Source: Burkholderiales bacterium UBA1834 (GTDB lineage Bacteria > Pseudomonadota > Gammaproteobacteria > Burkholderiales > Burkholderiaceae_C). From it: a stretch of 57,226 nt of DNA. Below, one piece after another: positions 25,667 to 34,557 of the stretch. The stretch's first letter is position 1; each line of letters begins with the position of its first letter. The DNA lies in the NCBI GenBank assembly GCA_002339015.1, contig DDJC01000031.1:17144-74369 (forward strand), in the 5' to 3' direction. Below the pieces are notes generated by a model. The model ran no database searches, had not been told where the DNA came from, and worked only from the letters and a program-made list of their open reading frames with translations. Both the position numbers and the translations under genes were made by a program.

Positions 25667-27457
25667 ATGAGCGACCAGGCCGACACCCGATCCCAACGTC
25701 TGCTGGCCGAGCAGGTGGAACTGGTCTTGCGCGGTGCACGCGGTGCCGGGCTGCTCAGCCTGCTGGCCCTGCTGACGGCCTGCGCGGCCTCGGTGGCGCT
25801 GTGGGACATGGTGCTGCATGAGCGTGTGCTGCAGTGGCTGCTGATGATGGTGCTGATCCAGGCGGCTGGCCTGTGGCTGCACCGGGCCTATGGCCGCCAG
25901 CGCATCAATGAGGGAGGGGTTGGACCAGGCCGGACACGCTGGTGGGTGCGTCTGAAGGTGGCGCAGGCCGGTGCTCTGGGCCTGGGCTGGAGTTTGGGGT
26001 TGGTGCTGCTGCACGATCCGGGCAACGTCTACACGCTGCTGTACCCCGCGTTCGGCATCGTGGTGGCGGCGGCGGGCAGCGCGGTGCTCTATGCGGCGCT
26101 GGCCCCAAGTCTGTACGCCTTCCTCGGGGGCTGCCTGCTGCCGTCGGTGGCCTATCTGCTGTGGCTGCCCGACACCTATGCCGACTACCTGGCCCTGAGC
26201 CTGCTCATGCTGGGGGGCTTCCTGCTGGTGGCCGGGCGGCAGTCGGGGGCGGCCCTGCGCACCGCGCTGAGCCTGCGCCTGGAGGCGGCCGACCTGCTCG
26301 AGCACGAGCGCCAGCAGGTGGCCAGGGCCGAGCATGGCGCGGCCCTGACGGAACTGGCCGCTGCCGAGAAGACCCGCTTCTGGAGCGCCGCCAGCCACGA
26401 CCTCAAGCAGCCCCTGCACGCCCTGGGCCTGTACAGCGCCTTGCTGCGCAAGGACCCGTCGGACGTGGAGCGGCGCGAACTGATCGACCACATCACCTCC
26501 TGCGTGAGCAGCCTGACGGGCCTGTTCGATGCCATCCTGGGCGTCACCCATGCAGAGACGGCCCACCGCAACGCCAAGCCGGCGGCCTTCCCGCTGCAGC
26601 GTGTGGTGGACCAGGTGCTGGTGCAGGTGCGCCCCAGTGCACGGGCCAAGGGCCTGGTGGTGCGCAACGTGCCCTCGTCGCTGTGGGTGCACGCGGATCC
26701 GGCCGTGATCGAGCGCATCCTGGGCAACCTGCTGTCCAATGCCGTGCGCTACACGGAGGAGGGGCGCATCCTGGTGGGCGTGCGGCGGCGCCCGGGGGCG
26801 TGCTCGCTGGTGGTGGCCGACACGGGCGTGGGGCTGGCCTCGCACGACCAGAGCCGCATCTTCGACGACTTCTTCCAGGTCAACAACCCGGAGCGCCAGC
26901 GCGACAAGGGCTACGGCCTGGGCCTGTCGACCGTGCACCGGCTGTGCGACGCGCTGGGCTACGAGATCGAGGTGCAGTCCATCCCTGGACGGGGCAGCCT
27001 GTTCGCCGTCACCTTGCCGTTAGACTCCCCGGTGGATGCACAAGAAATACAAGAACCGGTGCCGACGCTGGAAGCCGATCTGAACGTCCTGTTCGTGGAG
27101 GACGACCCGCTGGTGCGCGACGCCATGAACCGCCTGCTCAAGGATTGGGGCGTGCGCGTGAGCATGTGCGCCTGCGGCGATGAGGCGCTGGCCATCCTGA
27201 GCCAGGAGTTCGACAAGCGCTGGCACGTGCTGCTCGACTACCAACTGGCCGACAACGAGACCGGCCTGCAGGTGGCCGACCGCATCCGCGCCATCATCGG
27301 TGACGGCCCGGTGATCTCCCTGGTCACGGGCGAGGTGGACGAGGCCGTGGACCGCGGCGCCGCCGAGCGCGGCATCTCGGTGCTGCGCAAGCCGCTCAAG
27401 CCGATCCGCCTGCGCGCGCTGCTGCGTTCGCACCACCTGGACGAGGAGGTGCTCTGA
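25667..27457 (+). CDS. Hybrid sensor histidine kinase/response regulator
   Basis: A 596-residue membrane kinase. About six hydrophobic helices fill residues 20-195, with little periplasmic exposure, so sensing is likely in or at the membrane. The H-box FWSAASHDLKQPLHAL carries His244; NLLSNAVRY (N box), DTGVGL (G1) and GYGLGLSTVHRL (G2) complete the ATPase domain. A C-terminal receiver has EDDPLVRD and the acceptor Asp524 in LLDYQL, with the conserved Lys in LRKPLKP. Signal unknown. It is cotranscribed with the NarL-type regulator and its stop overlaps the next ATG by one base. Confidence 0.93.
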   Translation: MSDQADTRSQRLLAEQVELVLRGARGAGLLSLLALLTACAASVALWDMVLHERVLQWLLMMVLIQAAGLWLHRAYGRQRINEGGVGPGRTRWWVRLKVAQAGALGLGWSLGLVLLHDPGNVYTLLYPAFGIVVAAAGSAVLYAALAPSLYAFLGGCLLPSVAYLLWLPDTYADYLALSLLMLGGFLLVAGRQSGAALRTALSLRLEAADLLEHERQQVARAEHGAALTELAAAEKTRFWSAASHDLKQPLHALGLYSALLRKDPSDVERRELIDHITSCVSSLTGLFDAILGVTHAETAHRNAKPAAFPLQRVVDQVLVQVRPSARAKGLVVRNVPSSLWVHADPAVIERILGNLLSNAVRYTEEGRILVGVRRRPGACSLVVADTGVGLASHDQSRIFDDFFQVNNPERQRDKGYGLGLSTVHRLCDALGYEIEVQSIPGRGSLFAVTLPLDSPVDAQEIQEPVPTLEADLNVLFVEDDPLVRDAMNRLLKDWGVRVSMCACGDEALAILSQEFDKRWHVLLDYQLADNETGLQVADRIRAIIGDGPVISLVTGEVDEAVDRGAAERGISVLRKPLKPIRLRALLRSHHLDEEVL

Positions 27458-28260
27458 TGGCCTCCGCCTTCAACCCCTTCGAGCGCCGCGGCAACTGGCC
27501 CGATGCCCTGAGTGCCGCGCAGTGGCTCAAGCAGGGTGCGCCCGTGTCCGCCCGTGATGATGGCAAGGCCCTGGCCGTGGCCATGGCCAAGCTGGAGTCG
27601 CTCTACAAGAAGGTGGATGTGGACGAGCTGCAGCCCAGGCGCAACCAGGTGTTTGCCTCGCTGGACGACCTGGAAGATGCCGAGAAGGCCGCCAAGGCCG
27701 CCTACCGCAGCACGGTGGTGCCGCTGGTGGCCCAGGCGCTGGAGGTCAAGAAGCAGGCGCTGGCCCTGGCCAAGCTGTGCCAGGCCGATGCCAGGGTGCC
27801 CAAGCCCGTGGTGGTGCTGGCGGCCCAGGCGGCCAAGGCGGCCGATGAGGTGAGCGAGGTCTTCAAGGACCTGGGCGCGATCTTCAAGCCCTTTGACGAA
27901 GCGCGCAAGTCCCTGGTCAAGGCCGATGGCCAGTTGCACAAGACCTTGCAGCCGCACATGCAGTCACTGGAGAAAGGCCTGGTGCAGTGTCAGAAGAGCC
28001 CTTCGCGTGAACTGTGGGACAAACTGTGCAAGAAGCCCTGCAATGCGGTGCACAACACGGTGAAGAACACCCCGCGCCTGAAGGACGACTTCTGGGGCGT
28101 GTGGAAGGTGCACGATGGCGAATCGTTCTCGCACGCTTTGCAGATGGCCGAGAAGTCCGCCAAGGACGACAAGGCCCGGCAGAAGATCGAGGATGTGATC
28201 GTGCGCATGTGCAAGGAGCTGCGCGGCGAGCTGGTCAAGCTCGACAAGGCGCTGGGCTGA
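27457..28260 (+). CDS. Unknown helical protein, translationally coupled to the hybrid kinase
   Basis: A 267-residue protein with no family I recognise. It has no signal peptide or membrane segment, is rich in Lys/Ala/Leu/Glu and reads as long amphipathic helices (for example KALAVAMAKLESLYKKVDVD and EKAAKAAYRSTVVPLVAQAL). Three Cys cluster near residues 178-195. The ATG overlaps the kinase stop (TGATG), which implies coupled translation and a functional link, perhaps as an accessory or output protein of the two-component system. Confidence 0.75.
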   Translation: MASAFNPFERRGNWPDALSAAQWLKQGAPVSARDDGKALAVAMAKLESLYKKVDVDELQPRRNQVFASLDDLEDAEKAAKAAYRSTVVPLVAQALEVKKQALALAKLCQADARVPKPVVVLAAQAAKAADEVSEVFKDLGAIFKPFDEARKSLVKADGQLHKTLQPHMQSLEKGLVQCQKSPSRELWDKLCKKPCNAVHNTVKNTPRLKDDFWGVWKVHDGESFSHALQMAEKSAKDDKARQKIEDVIVRMCKELRGELVKLDKALG

Positions 28261-28281
28261 GCCTGCGGGCCGGGCAGCCGA

Positions 28282-28536
28282 TCAGGTGCGGGTGCGCAGG
28301 GCCCGCGAACCGAGGGCCAGCACGATGCCGGTGAACAAGGCCCCCACGCAGAACACCAGCAGCAGCTCAAGGTCCGAAGCCACCCCCGGTGCCTGGCCGC
28401 CGAGCAGGCGGTTGAGGGCGGTCCACAGCCGCTCGGAGAAGGGCGACAGGCTGGGCAGCACCAGCCAGGCCCAGGTCGCCGCGGCGCCGCCCAGCAAGCC
28501 TCCGACTGACACGAGGGCCAAGCGTACAGTGTTCAT
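28282..28536 (-). CDS. Small two-helix membrane protein, candidate immunity partner of the DUF2778 protein
   Basis: An 84-residue protein starting at the ATG at 28536, which overlaps the upstream stop as ATGA. Two membrane helices are visible (about 5-28, VRLALVSVGGLLGGAAATWAWL, here abbreviated by positions, and 56-76) with a short loop between. No family recognised. Tight coupling to a peptidoglycan-targeting effector-like gene suggests an immunity function, although most Tlde1 immunity proteins are described as periplasmic or membrane proteins of other sizes. Function is inference only. Confidence 0.6.
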   Translation of the reverse strand: MNTVRLALVSVGGLLGGAAATWAWLVLPSLSPFSERLWTALNRLLGGQAPGVASDLELLLVFCVGALFTGIVLALGSRALRTRT

Positions 28537-29126
28537 GTCACGACCACGATGGCATAGGCCAGGGTGCCCTTCAGCTCGGGTATCTCCCATTTACGCGCGC
28601 CCAGCAGCACCTTGCGGATCGCGTCGAAATCGCTGCCCTTGTCGATGGTGATGCAGCCCTTGCTGATTCCCATCCCGACCTTGGGGTGCAGGCGGAACTC
28701 GCCCCGGCGGACCTTGTTGCAGAAGGCCACGTCATCGACGGCTTCGTCCTTGGCGTACAGCGCGAACCATTCGTCCTTGCCGCTGATCGCATCCCGGATC
28801 CAGCCCAGCCGTCCGCCCGACTGCCGGTCCACGATGTAGTAGGTGCCCAGCGGGATTGCGCCTTCGCTGGCCTCGCAGACGGATGCCCGCTTGTTGACCT
28901 TCTCGTTCAGGCCCGAGAAGGCGTCGTAGCCTGTGCCATTCAACGTGAAGGTGCTCATGGGTTTGTCGTTGAGCACGAAGGCGCACGGCGGCAGCGTGGG
29001 GGGTGGCGGGGGTGTCTTCGCCGCGGCCATCTGCCGCTGCTGGGCCGCGGCCATGGAGGCTCGCAGGAAATCGCCCGTCAGCGGACCCACGACCCGGCTG
29101 AAGCCCATCAGGTTGTCGCCACTCAT
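28533..29126 (-). CDS. DUF2778 (Tlde1-like) protein, candidate T6SS peptidoglycan effector
   Basis: A 197-residue protein with a strong AAGGAG ribosome site before the ATG at 29126. After a Pro-rich stretch (39-47) the DUF2778-type domain includes IPLGTYYIVDRQSGG and the active-site region FRLHPKVGMGISKGCITI with His147 and Cys158. Tlde1 of Salmonella, a T6SS effector with L,D-transpeptidase-like activity on peptidoglycan stems, has this domain and a His/Cys pair in a similar setting. There is no Sec signal, as expected for a T6SS cargo. It overlaps the small membrane protein gene. Effector status is inferred; a housekeeping enzyme is less likely given the missing signal peptide. Confidence 0.75.
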   Translation of the reverse strand: MSGDNLMGFSRVVGPLTGDFLRASMAAAQQRQMAAAKTPPPPPTLPPCAFVLNDKPMSTFTLNGTGYDAFSGLNEKVNKRASVCEASEGAIPLGTYYIVDRQSGGRLGWIRDAISGKDEWFALYAKDEAVDDVAFCNKVRRGEFRLHPKVGMGISKGCITIDKGSDFDAIRKVLLGARKWEIPELKGTLAYAIVVVT

Positions 29127-29142
29127 GTCCGCTCCTTGTGCG

Positions 29143-29955
29143 TCATATCGCCAGATCGTAATCGACGATCAGCGGTGCGTGGTCGCTGAACCATTGGTCC
29201 TTGTAGACCGAGGTCTGCCGCGCCAGCAGGGCCAGCCTGGGCGTGGCCAGCTGGTAGTCGATGCGCCAGCCCACGTTCTTGGCGCGGGCCTGGCCGCGGT
29301 TGCTCCACCACGTGTAGCAATCATCGGTGGTATCGGGGTGCAGGTGGCGGTACACGTCGACCAGGCGGGCGGTGTTCTCCAGGTGCAGCAGCTTGCTCAT
29401 CCAGTCGCGCTCCTCGGGCAGGAAGCCACTGTTCTTCTGGTTGCCCTTCCAGTTCTTCAGATCCTGTGCCTGGTGGGCGATGTTGATGTCGCCCACCAGG
29501 ATGTAGTCGCGCTCGCCGGCCAGGCGCGCCAGGTGCGGCTCGACGATGGCCAGCCAGCGGAACTTGGCCTCCTGGCGCTCTTCGGAGCTGGAGCCGCTGG
29601 GGAAGTAGCTGCTGATGATGGACAGCTTGCGGCCCGGCTTGTCGAAGCGCAGCTCCACCCAGCGGCCCTCGGCGTCGAACTCGCCGCTGGGATCATGCTC
29701 GCCCAGGCCGATCAGCACATCGGAGGGCTCGTGCCGGCTGTACAGGCCCACGCCGGAGTAGCCCTTCTTCTCGGCGTGGTGGAAATGGCCCTGCATGCCG
29801 GCGATGGATTCGAACTTGCCGGCGATGTCGGCGGCCTGGGCCTTGAGCTCCTGCACCCCCATACAATCGGCCGACAGTCCTTCAGCCCAGGGGATGAGGC
29901 CCTTGGTCGCTGCCGAGCGGATGCCGTTGAGGTTGAGGGATACCAGTCTGAACAC
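29143..29955 (-). CDS. xth: Exodeoxyribonuclease III
   Basis: A 270-residue ExoIII/AP endonuclease with the typical opening FRLVSLNLNGIRSAATKG (catalytic Asn), ELKAQ for the metal-binding Glu, VGDINIAH, and SDHAPLIVDY at the end with the catalytic Asp-His. It removes AP sites and 3' blocking groups in base-excision repair. The start is a GTG at 29955, since the conserved N-terminus begins there; it is only 14 bp from the divergent pyrE ATG. Confidence 0.95.
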   Translation of the reverse strand: MFRLVSLNLNGIRSAATKGLIPWAEGLSADCMGVQELKAQAADIAGKFESIAGMQGHFHHAEKKGYSGVGLYSRHEPSDVLIGLGEHDPSGEFDAEGRWVELRFDKPGRKLSIISSYFPSGSSSEERQEAKFRWLAIVEPHLARLAGERDYILVGDINIAHQAQDLKNWKGNQKNSGFLPEERDWMSKLLHLENTARLVDVYRHLHPDTTDDCYTWWSNRGQARAKNVGWRIDYQLATPRLALLARQTSVYKDQWFSDHAPLIVDYDLAI

Positions 29956-29956
29956 G

Positions 29957-29968
29957 TTGAGATCTCAA
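29957..29968. promoter_or_regulatory. Shared palindromic ribosome-site region between xth and pyrE
   Basis: TTGAGATCTCAA is a perfect 12-bp palindrome that fills almost the whole 14-bp gap between the xth GTG and the pyrE ATG. Read from either strand it gives a GAG core a few bases before the start codon. The promoters must therefore lie inside the opposite genes. Confidence 0.6.
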
Positions 29969-29969
29969 G

Positions 29970-30647
29970 ATGACGAACACCCCTACCAGCAACGCCGTGG
30001 CCCAGGATTTCGTGGCCTTCGCGGTGCAATCGCAGGTGCTGCGCTTTGGTGAATTCAAGACCAAGGCCGGCCGCCTGTCGCCCTACTTCTTCAACGCGGG
30101 GTTGTTCGACGACGGCGCCAAGCTCGGTCGCCTGGCTGAATTCTATGCACGCCGCTTGATCGCATCCGGGCTTGAGTTCGACATGCTGTTCGGGCCCGCC
30201 TACAAGGGCATCACGCTGGCCGCCGCCGTGTCGATCGAGCTGGCCCGCCTGGGCCGCAATGTGCCCTTTGCCTACAACCGCAAGGAGGCCAAGGACCACG
30301 GCGAGGGCGGCACCCTGGTGGGCGCCCCGGTCAGGGGCCGCGTGCTGATCATCGACGACGTGATATCGGCCGGCACCTCGGTGCGCGAGTCCATCGACAT
30401 GATCACGGCCGCTGGCGCCACGCCCTGCGGCGTGTCCATCGCACTGGACCGTCAGGAGAAAGCCACTGTCGGTGGCCAGGACGCCGAAGAGAGTGCGGTG
30501 CAGCAGGTGGAACAACGCTACAAACTGCCGGTTGTTTCGATTGCGACCCTGGCCGACCTGTTGCACTATCTGGAAACCCAGGCCGACCCGGCCTTGACGC
30601 AGTTCCATCCTGCCGTGCTGGCTTATCGGCAGCGCTACGGGGTCTGA
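29970..30647 (+). CDS. pyrE: Orotate phosphoribosyltransferase
   Basis: A 225-residue PyrE that joins orotate and PRPP to make OMP in pyrimidine synthesis. Visible features are SPYFFNAGLF near the N-terminus, PAYKGITLA, the catalytic-loop region YNRKEAKDHGEGG and the PRPP-binding motif VLIIDDVISAGTS. Length is normal for the proteobacterial enzyme. Start ATG 29970 directly after the palindrome shared with xth. Confidence 0.97.
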   Translation: MTNTPTSNAVAQDFVAFAVQSQVLRFGEFKTKAGRLSPYFFNAGLFDDGAKLGRLAEFYARRLIASGLEFDMLFGPAYKGITLAAAVSIELARLGRNVPFAYNRKEAKDHGEGGTLVGAPVRGRVLIIDDVISAGTSVRESIDMITAAGATPCGVSIALDRQEKATVGGQDAEESAVQQVEQRYKLPVVSIATLADLLHYLETQADPALTQFHPAVLAYRQRYGV

Positions 30648-30708
30648 AACATCCTTGCGCCGACCTTGTCTACCGCTACATCACCCTGATCTTTCCGGAG
30701 CCAACTGC

Positions 30709-31455
30709 ATGACCATTGCCTCTCCTCTTGCCTGCCGCGAATCTGCCCTGGCCTGGGCAGGTGGGATCGTGCTGGCAGGCGGATGGCTGCTGTCCGGGGT
30801 GGGGCTGCTGTGGCCGCAGGAGGCCAAGGCGGCCCAGACGATCTATGCCTGCACGGACGCCAGTGGCCGCCGGCTCACATCGGACCGCCCGATTCCGGAG
30901 TGCCTGGACCGCGAGCAGCGTCTGCTGAACAAGGATGGCTCCTCGCGCAACGTGATGCCACCGCGCATGAGCCCCAAGGAACGGGCTGCCCGGGATGAGG
31001 CCGACCGTCAGAAGGCCCTGGCCGATGCGGCCTACAAGGATGCCGTGCGGCGCGACCGCAACCTGCTGAACCGCTTTCCCAACGAAATGGCCCACCGCAA
31101 GGCGCGTGAGGCGGCGCTGGACGACGTGCGGGGCGCGATCGCGTCGTCCGAGAAGCGCATCAGGGATCTTCAAGCCGAGCGCAAGCCGCTGGAGGCTGAC
31201 GCGGAGTTCTACAAGGGCAAGACCTTGCCGTACAAGCTGCGCTCGTCACTGGCGGACAACGCGGTGTCGCAGGACGCACAGCGCGAGATCATCGAGAACC
31301 ACCGCGCTGAATTGGGCCGCATCAATGGCTTGTACGACGTGGAACTGGCCCGGCTCAAGAAGCTGTGGGCAGGCGCGGAGCCGGGTTCCGTGGCGGATGC
31401 ACCGGTGCCCAGCCCCACACCGACGGCCACGACACCAGGCGTGGCGCACAAGTGA
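30709..31455 (+). CDS. DUF4124-domain protein, predicted envelope-associated
   Basis: A 248-residue protein from the ATG at 30709, with GGAG upstream. A hydrophobic segment (about 15-38, WAGGIVLAGGWLLSGVGLLW) ends before AKAAQ, suggesting a cleaved signal or an anchor. The DUF4124 part follows: IYACTDASGRRLTSDRPIPEC, then LLNKDG. Residues 90-225 are a charged coiled-coil-like helix rich in Arg/Glu/Ala, and the tail is Pro/Thr-rich. Such proteins are common near pyrE in Burkholderiales; function unknown. Confidence 0.8.
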   Translation: MTIASPLACRESALAWAGGIVLAGGWLLSGVGLLWPQEAKAAQTIYACTDASGRRLTSDRPIPECLDREQRLLNKDGSSRNVMPPRMSPKERAARDEADRQKALADAAYKDAVRRDRNLLNRFPNEMAHRKAREAALDDVRGAIASSEKRIRDLQAERKPLEADAEFYKGKTLPYKLRSSLADNAVSQDAQREIIENHRAELGRINGLYDVELARLKKLWAGAEPGSVADAPVPSPTPTATTPGVAHK

Positions 31456-31477
31456 TTCGGGCTTGCCCGCGTCCATT

Positions 31478-31500
31478 GCGCGCCCGGTGCCGGGGCGCTT
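31478..31500. terminator. G/C-rich hairpin between the converging DUF4124 and gatB genes
   Basis: GCGCCCGG and CCGGGGCGC form a near-perfect stem with a 2-nt loop and one bulge. It sits in the 60-bp gap between converging genes. There is no U-tract, so termination activity is uncertain. Confidence 0.35.
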
Positions 31501-31515
31501 CTCGTCCGCGGCGCC

Positions 31516-33012
31516 TCAGCCCGCCAGTTTTTTCTTGAGCAACTCGTTGACCGTGGCCGGGTTGGCCTTGCCCTTGGTGGCCTTCATGGCCTGACCGACC
31601 AGCGCGTTGAAGGCCTTGTCCTTGCCGGCTCGGAACTCCTCGACCGATTTGGCGTTGGCCGCCAGGATGTCGTCGAGGATCTTTTCCAGCTCGCCGGTGT
31701 CGGCCATGGGCTTGAGGTCCTTGGCCTCGATGATGGCGTCCACGCGGGCCAGTGCATTGGCGGCGCCTGCCTGCTCCCCTGTCCACAGCGCCTCGAACAC
31801 CTGGCGTGCGGCGTTGTTGGGCAGGGTGCCATCGCTGATGCGCTTGACCAGCGCGCCCAGCAGCTCGGCATTCACCGGGCTGGATTCGATGCCCTGCTCG
31901 CCGGCATTCAGGCGGCGCGAGACCTCGCCCATCAGCCAGTTGGACACCAGCTTTGGGGCGCCGCTGACTTGGGTGGCCTGCTCGAAGAACTCGGCGAAGG
32001 CGCGCGACTGCGTCATCATCGTCGCGTCGTAGGCTGGCAGGCCGTAATCGGCCTCGAAGCGGGCCGCCATCACGCCGGGCAACTCGGGCATGGAGGCTTT
32101 CACGCGCTCGACCCACTCGGGGGCGATCACCAGCGGAGGCAGGTCGGGGTCGGGGAAGTAGCGGTAGTCGTGCGCGTCTTCCTTGGTGCGCATGGCGCGC
32201 GTTTCGCCGCGGCCGCCATTGGCATCGGGGTTGAACAGCACGGTGGCCTGCTGGATGGGCAGGCCGTCCTCCAGTTGGTCGATCTGCCACTGGATCTCGA
32301 CGTCGATGGCCTGCTGCAGGAACTTGAAGCTGTTGAGGTTCTTGATCTCGCGGCGCGTACCCAGCGGCGCGCCGGGGCGGCGCACCGACACGTTGGCATC
32401 GCAGCGGAAGGAGCCCTCCTGCATGTTGCCGTCGCAGATGCCCAGCCACACCACCAGGGTGTGCAGCGCGCGCGCATAGGCCACGGCCTCGCTGCTGGCG
32501 CGCATGTCGGGCTCGGTGACCACCTCCAGCAGCGGCGTGCCGGCGCGGTTCAGGTCGATGCCGCTGGATTTCTCGCCATTGAAGCCGGCGAAGTCTTCGT
32601 GCAGCGACTTGCCTGCGTCTTCTTCCAGGTGGGCGCGCACCAGGCGCACCGTGTGGGCCTGCTCGCCCACGAAGAAGCCCACGGTGCCGCCCTGCACCAC
32701 GGGGATCTCGTACTGGCTGATCTGGTAACCCTTGGGCAGATCGGGGTAGAAGTAGTTCTTGCGCGCGAAGATGGAACGCGGCGCCACCACGGCGCCCACG
32801 GCCAGGCCCAGCGCGATGGCACGGTCAACCGCGCCGGTGTTCATCACGGGCAGGGTGCCGGGCAGGGCCAGATCGACCGCACAGGCCTGGGTGTTGGGCT
32901 CGGCGCCGAAGCGGGTGGAGGCGCCCGAGAAGATCTTGGACGCGGTGGACAGCTGGACGTGCGTCTCCAGGCCGATGACGACCTCGAAACCGCGGATCAG
33001 GGTGGTGCTCAT
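31516..33012 (-). CDS. gatB: Aspartyl/glutamyl-tRNA amidotransferase subunit B
   Basis: A 498-residue GatB. Recognisable segments are the opening FEVVIGLETHVQLSTASKIF, YFYPDLPKGYQISQYE, and the C-terminal YqeY-like helical tail (MKATKGKANPATVNELLKKK). GatB activates the misacylated Glu-tRNAGln/Asp-tRNAAsn and works with GatA and GatC. The ATG at 33012 lies 18 bp after the gatA stop. Last gene of the gatCAB operon. Confidence 0.97.
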   Translation of the reverse strand: MSTTLIRGFEVVIGLETHVQLSTASKIFSGASTRFGAEPNTQACAVDLALPGTLPVMNTGAVDRAIALGLAVGAVVAPRSIFARKNYFYPDLPKGYQISQYEIPVVQGGTVGFFVGEQAHTVRLVRAHLEEDAGKSLHEDFAGFNGEKSSGIDLNRAGTPLLEVVTEPDMRASSEAVAYARALHTLVVWLGICDGNMQEGSFRCDANVSVRRPGAPLGTRREIKNLNSFKFLQQAIDVEIQWQIDQLEDGLPIQQATVLFNPDANGGRGETRAMRTKEDAHDYRYFPDPDLPPLVIAPEWVERVKASMPELPGVMAARFEADYGLPAYDATMMTQSRAFAEFFEQATQVSGAPKLVSNWLMGEVSRRLNAGEQGIESSPVNAELLGALVKRISDGTLPNNAARQVFEALWTGEQAGAANALARVDAIIEAKDLKPMADTGELEKILDDILAANAKSVEEFRAGKDKAFNALVGQAMKATKGKANPATVNELLKKKLAG

Positions 33013-33030
33013 GGTGTCGTGTCTTCGGGA

Positions 33031-34557
33031 TCAGGCGTCGAGGGCCGCCAGGGCGGCGGGGGCGCGCAGGTGCCAGTCGGTGGCCTGCTGGAAGGCGTGC
33101 GCGGTGTGCAGCAGCGCGGCCTCCTGCCAGTAGTTGCCGATCAGCTGCAGGCCCACGGGCAGGCCGTGATCGCCGAAGCCGGCCGGCACGCTCATGCCGG
33201 GCAGGCCGGCCAGACTGGCGGGCAGGGTGAAGATGTCGGCCAGGTAGTCGGCCACCGGGTCGGTCTGTGAGCCGATGGGGCGCGCCACCGTGGGAGACAC
33301 GGGGCCGGCGATCACGTCGCAGACCTTGAAGGCGGCCTGGAAGTCATCGGCGATCATGCGGCGCAGCTTCTGGGCCTGCAGGTAGTAGGCATCGTAGTAG
33401 CCGTGCGAGAGCACGTAGGTGCCGATCATGATCCGGCGTTTGACTTCCGGGCCGAAGCCTTCGGCGCGGGTCTTGCGGTACATGTCGGCCAGGTCGGTGT
33501 ACTGCCTGGCGCGGTGGCCGAACTTGACCCCGTCGAAGCGGCTCAGGTTGGACGAGGCCTCGGCTGGCGCGATGATGTAGTACACGGGAATGGACAGCTC
33601 GGTGCGCGGCAGGCTGACATCGACCAGCGTGGCGCCGAGCTTTTGCAGCTGGGCCAGGGCCTCGCGTGTGGCGGCCAGCACATCGGGGTTCACGCCGTCG
33701 CCAAAGAATTCGGTGGGCACACCCACGCGCAGGCCGGCCAGGGGCTGATCCGCGGTGGCGCCGGCACGCGGGGTGCGCAATGCCGCGGCCAGATCGGGCA
33801 CGGGCTGCTGGGCGCTGGTGGCGTCGCGCTCGTCGAAGCCGCTCATGGCCTGCAGCACCAGGGCGCAGTCTTCAGCCGTGCGGGCCAGCGGGCCGGCCTG
33901 GTCCAGGCTGGAGGCGAAGGCGATCATGCCGTAGCGCGAGCAGCGGCCGTAGGTGGGCTTGATGCCGGTGACGCCGGTGAGTGCGGCTGGCTGGCGGATC
34001 GAGCCGCCGGTGTCCGAGCCCGAGGCGGCGGCCACCAGGCGGGCCGAGACGGCCACGGCCGAGCCGCCGGACGAGCCGCCGGCGATCTGGTCCAGCGCCC
34101 AGGGGTTGCGGGCCACGCCGTAGGCCGAGTTCTCGGTGGCGCCGCCCATGGCGAATTCGTCGCAGTTGAGCTTGCCCACCGACACCATGCCGGCCGCGTG
34201 CAGGCGGGCCACGATGGTGGCGTCGAAGGGGCTCTGGTAGCCCTTGAGCATCTTGGAGGCGGCCGTGGTCGGCTGGCCCTGTGTCACGAAGATGTCCTTG
34301 TGGGCGATGGGCAGGCCGTCGAGCGGGCCCCGTGCCTGGCCGGCGGCGCGACGGGCATCGGCACCGCGGGCGGCTTCCAGCGCGCCCTCGGTGTCGACGT
34401 GCAGGAAGGCGCCCAGCTTGGCGAGGCGTTCGATGCGGCCGAGTGCGTGGCGGGTCAGGGCCTCGCTGGTGATCTGGCCGCTGGCCAGCTGGGCCGAGGC
34501 TTCGGCCAGGGTCAGGTCGTGGAGGTCTTGGGGCGCTGGGGTCATGGCGGAACTCAT
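33031..34557 (-). CDS. gatA: Aspartyl/glutamyl-tRNA amidotransferase subunit A
   Basis: A 508-residue amidase-signature protein. The Ser-cisSer-Lys triad is seen in PIAHKDIF (Lys), GGSSGGSAVAVS and GSDTGGSIRQPA. It releases ammonia from glutamine for GatB. The ATG at 34557 overlaps the gatC stop as ATGA; a much longer open frame reaching 35064 antisense to the mreB leader is not part of the gene. A second Met four codons in is an alternative start. Confidence 0.97.
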   Translation of the reverse strand: MSSAMTPAPQDLHDLTLAEASAQLASGQITSEALTRHALGRIERLAKLGAFLHVDTEGALEAARGADARRAAGQARGPLDGLPIAHKDIFVTQGQPTTAASKMLKGYQSPFDATIVARLHAAGMVSVGKLNCDEFAMGGATENSAYGVARNPWALDQIAGGSSGGSAVAVSARLVAAASGSDTGGSIRQPAALTGVTGIKPTYGRCSRYGMIAFASSLDQAGPLARTAEDCALVLQAMSGFDERDATSAQQPVPDLAAALRTPRAGATADQPLAGLRVGVPTEFFGDGVNPDVLAATREALAQLQKLGATLVDVSLPRTELSIPVYYIIAPAEASSNLSRFDGVKFGHRARQYTDLADMYRKTRAEGFGPEVKRRIMIGTYVLSHGYYDAYYLQAQKLRRMIADDFQAAFKVCDVIAGPVSPTVARPIGSQTDPVADYLADIFTLPASLAGLPGMSVPAGFGDHGLPVGLQLIGNYWQEAALLHTAHAFQQATDWHLRAPAALAALDA

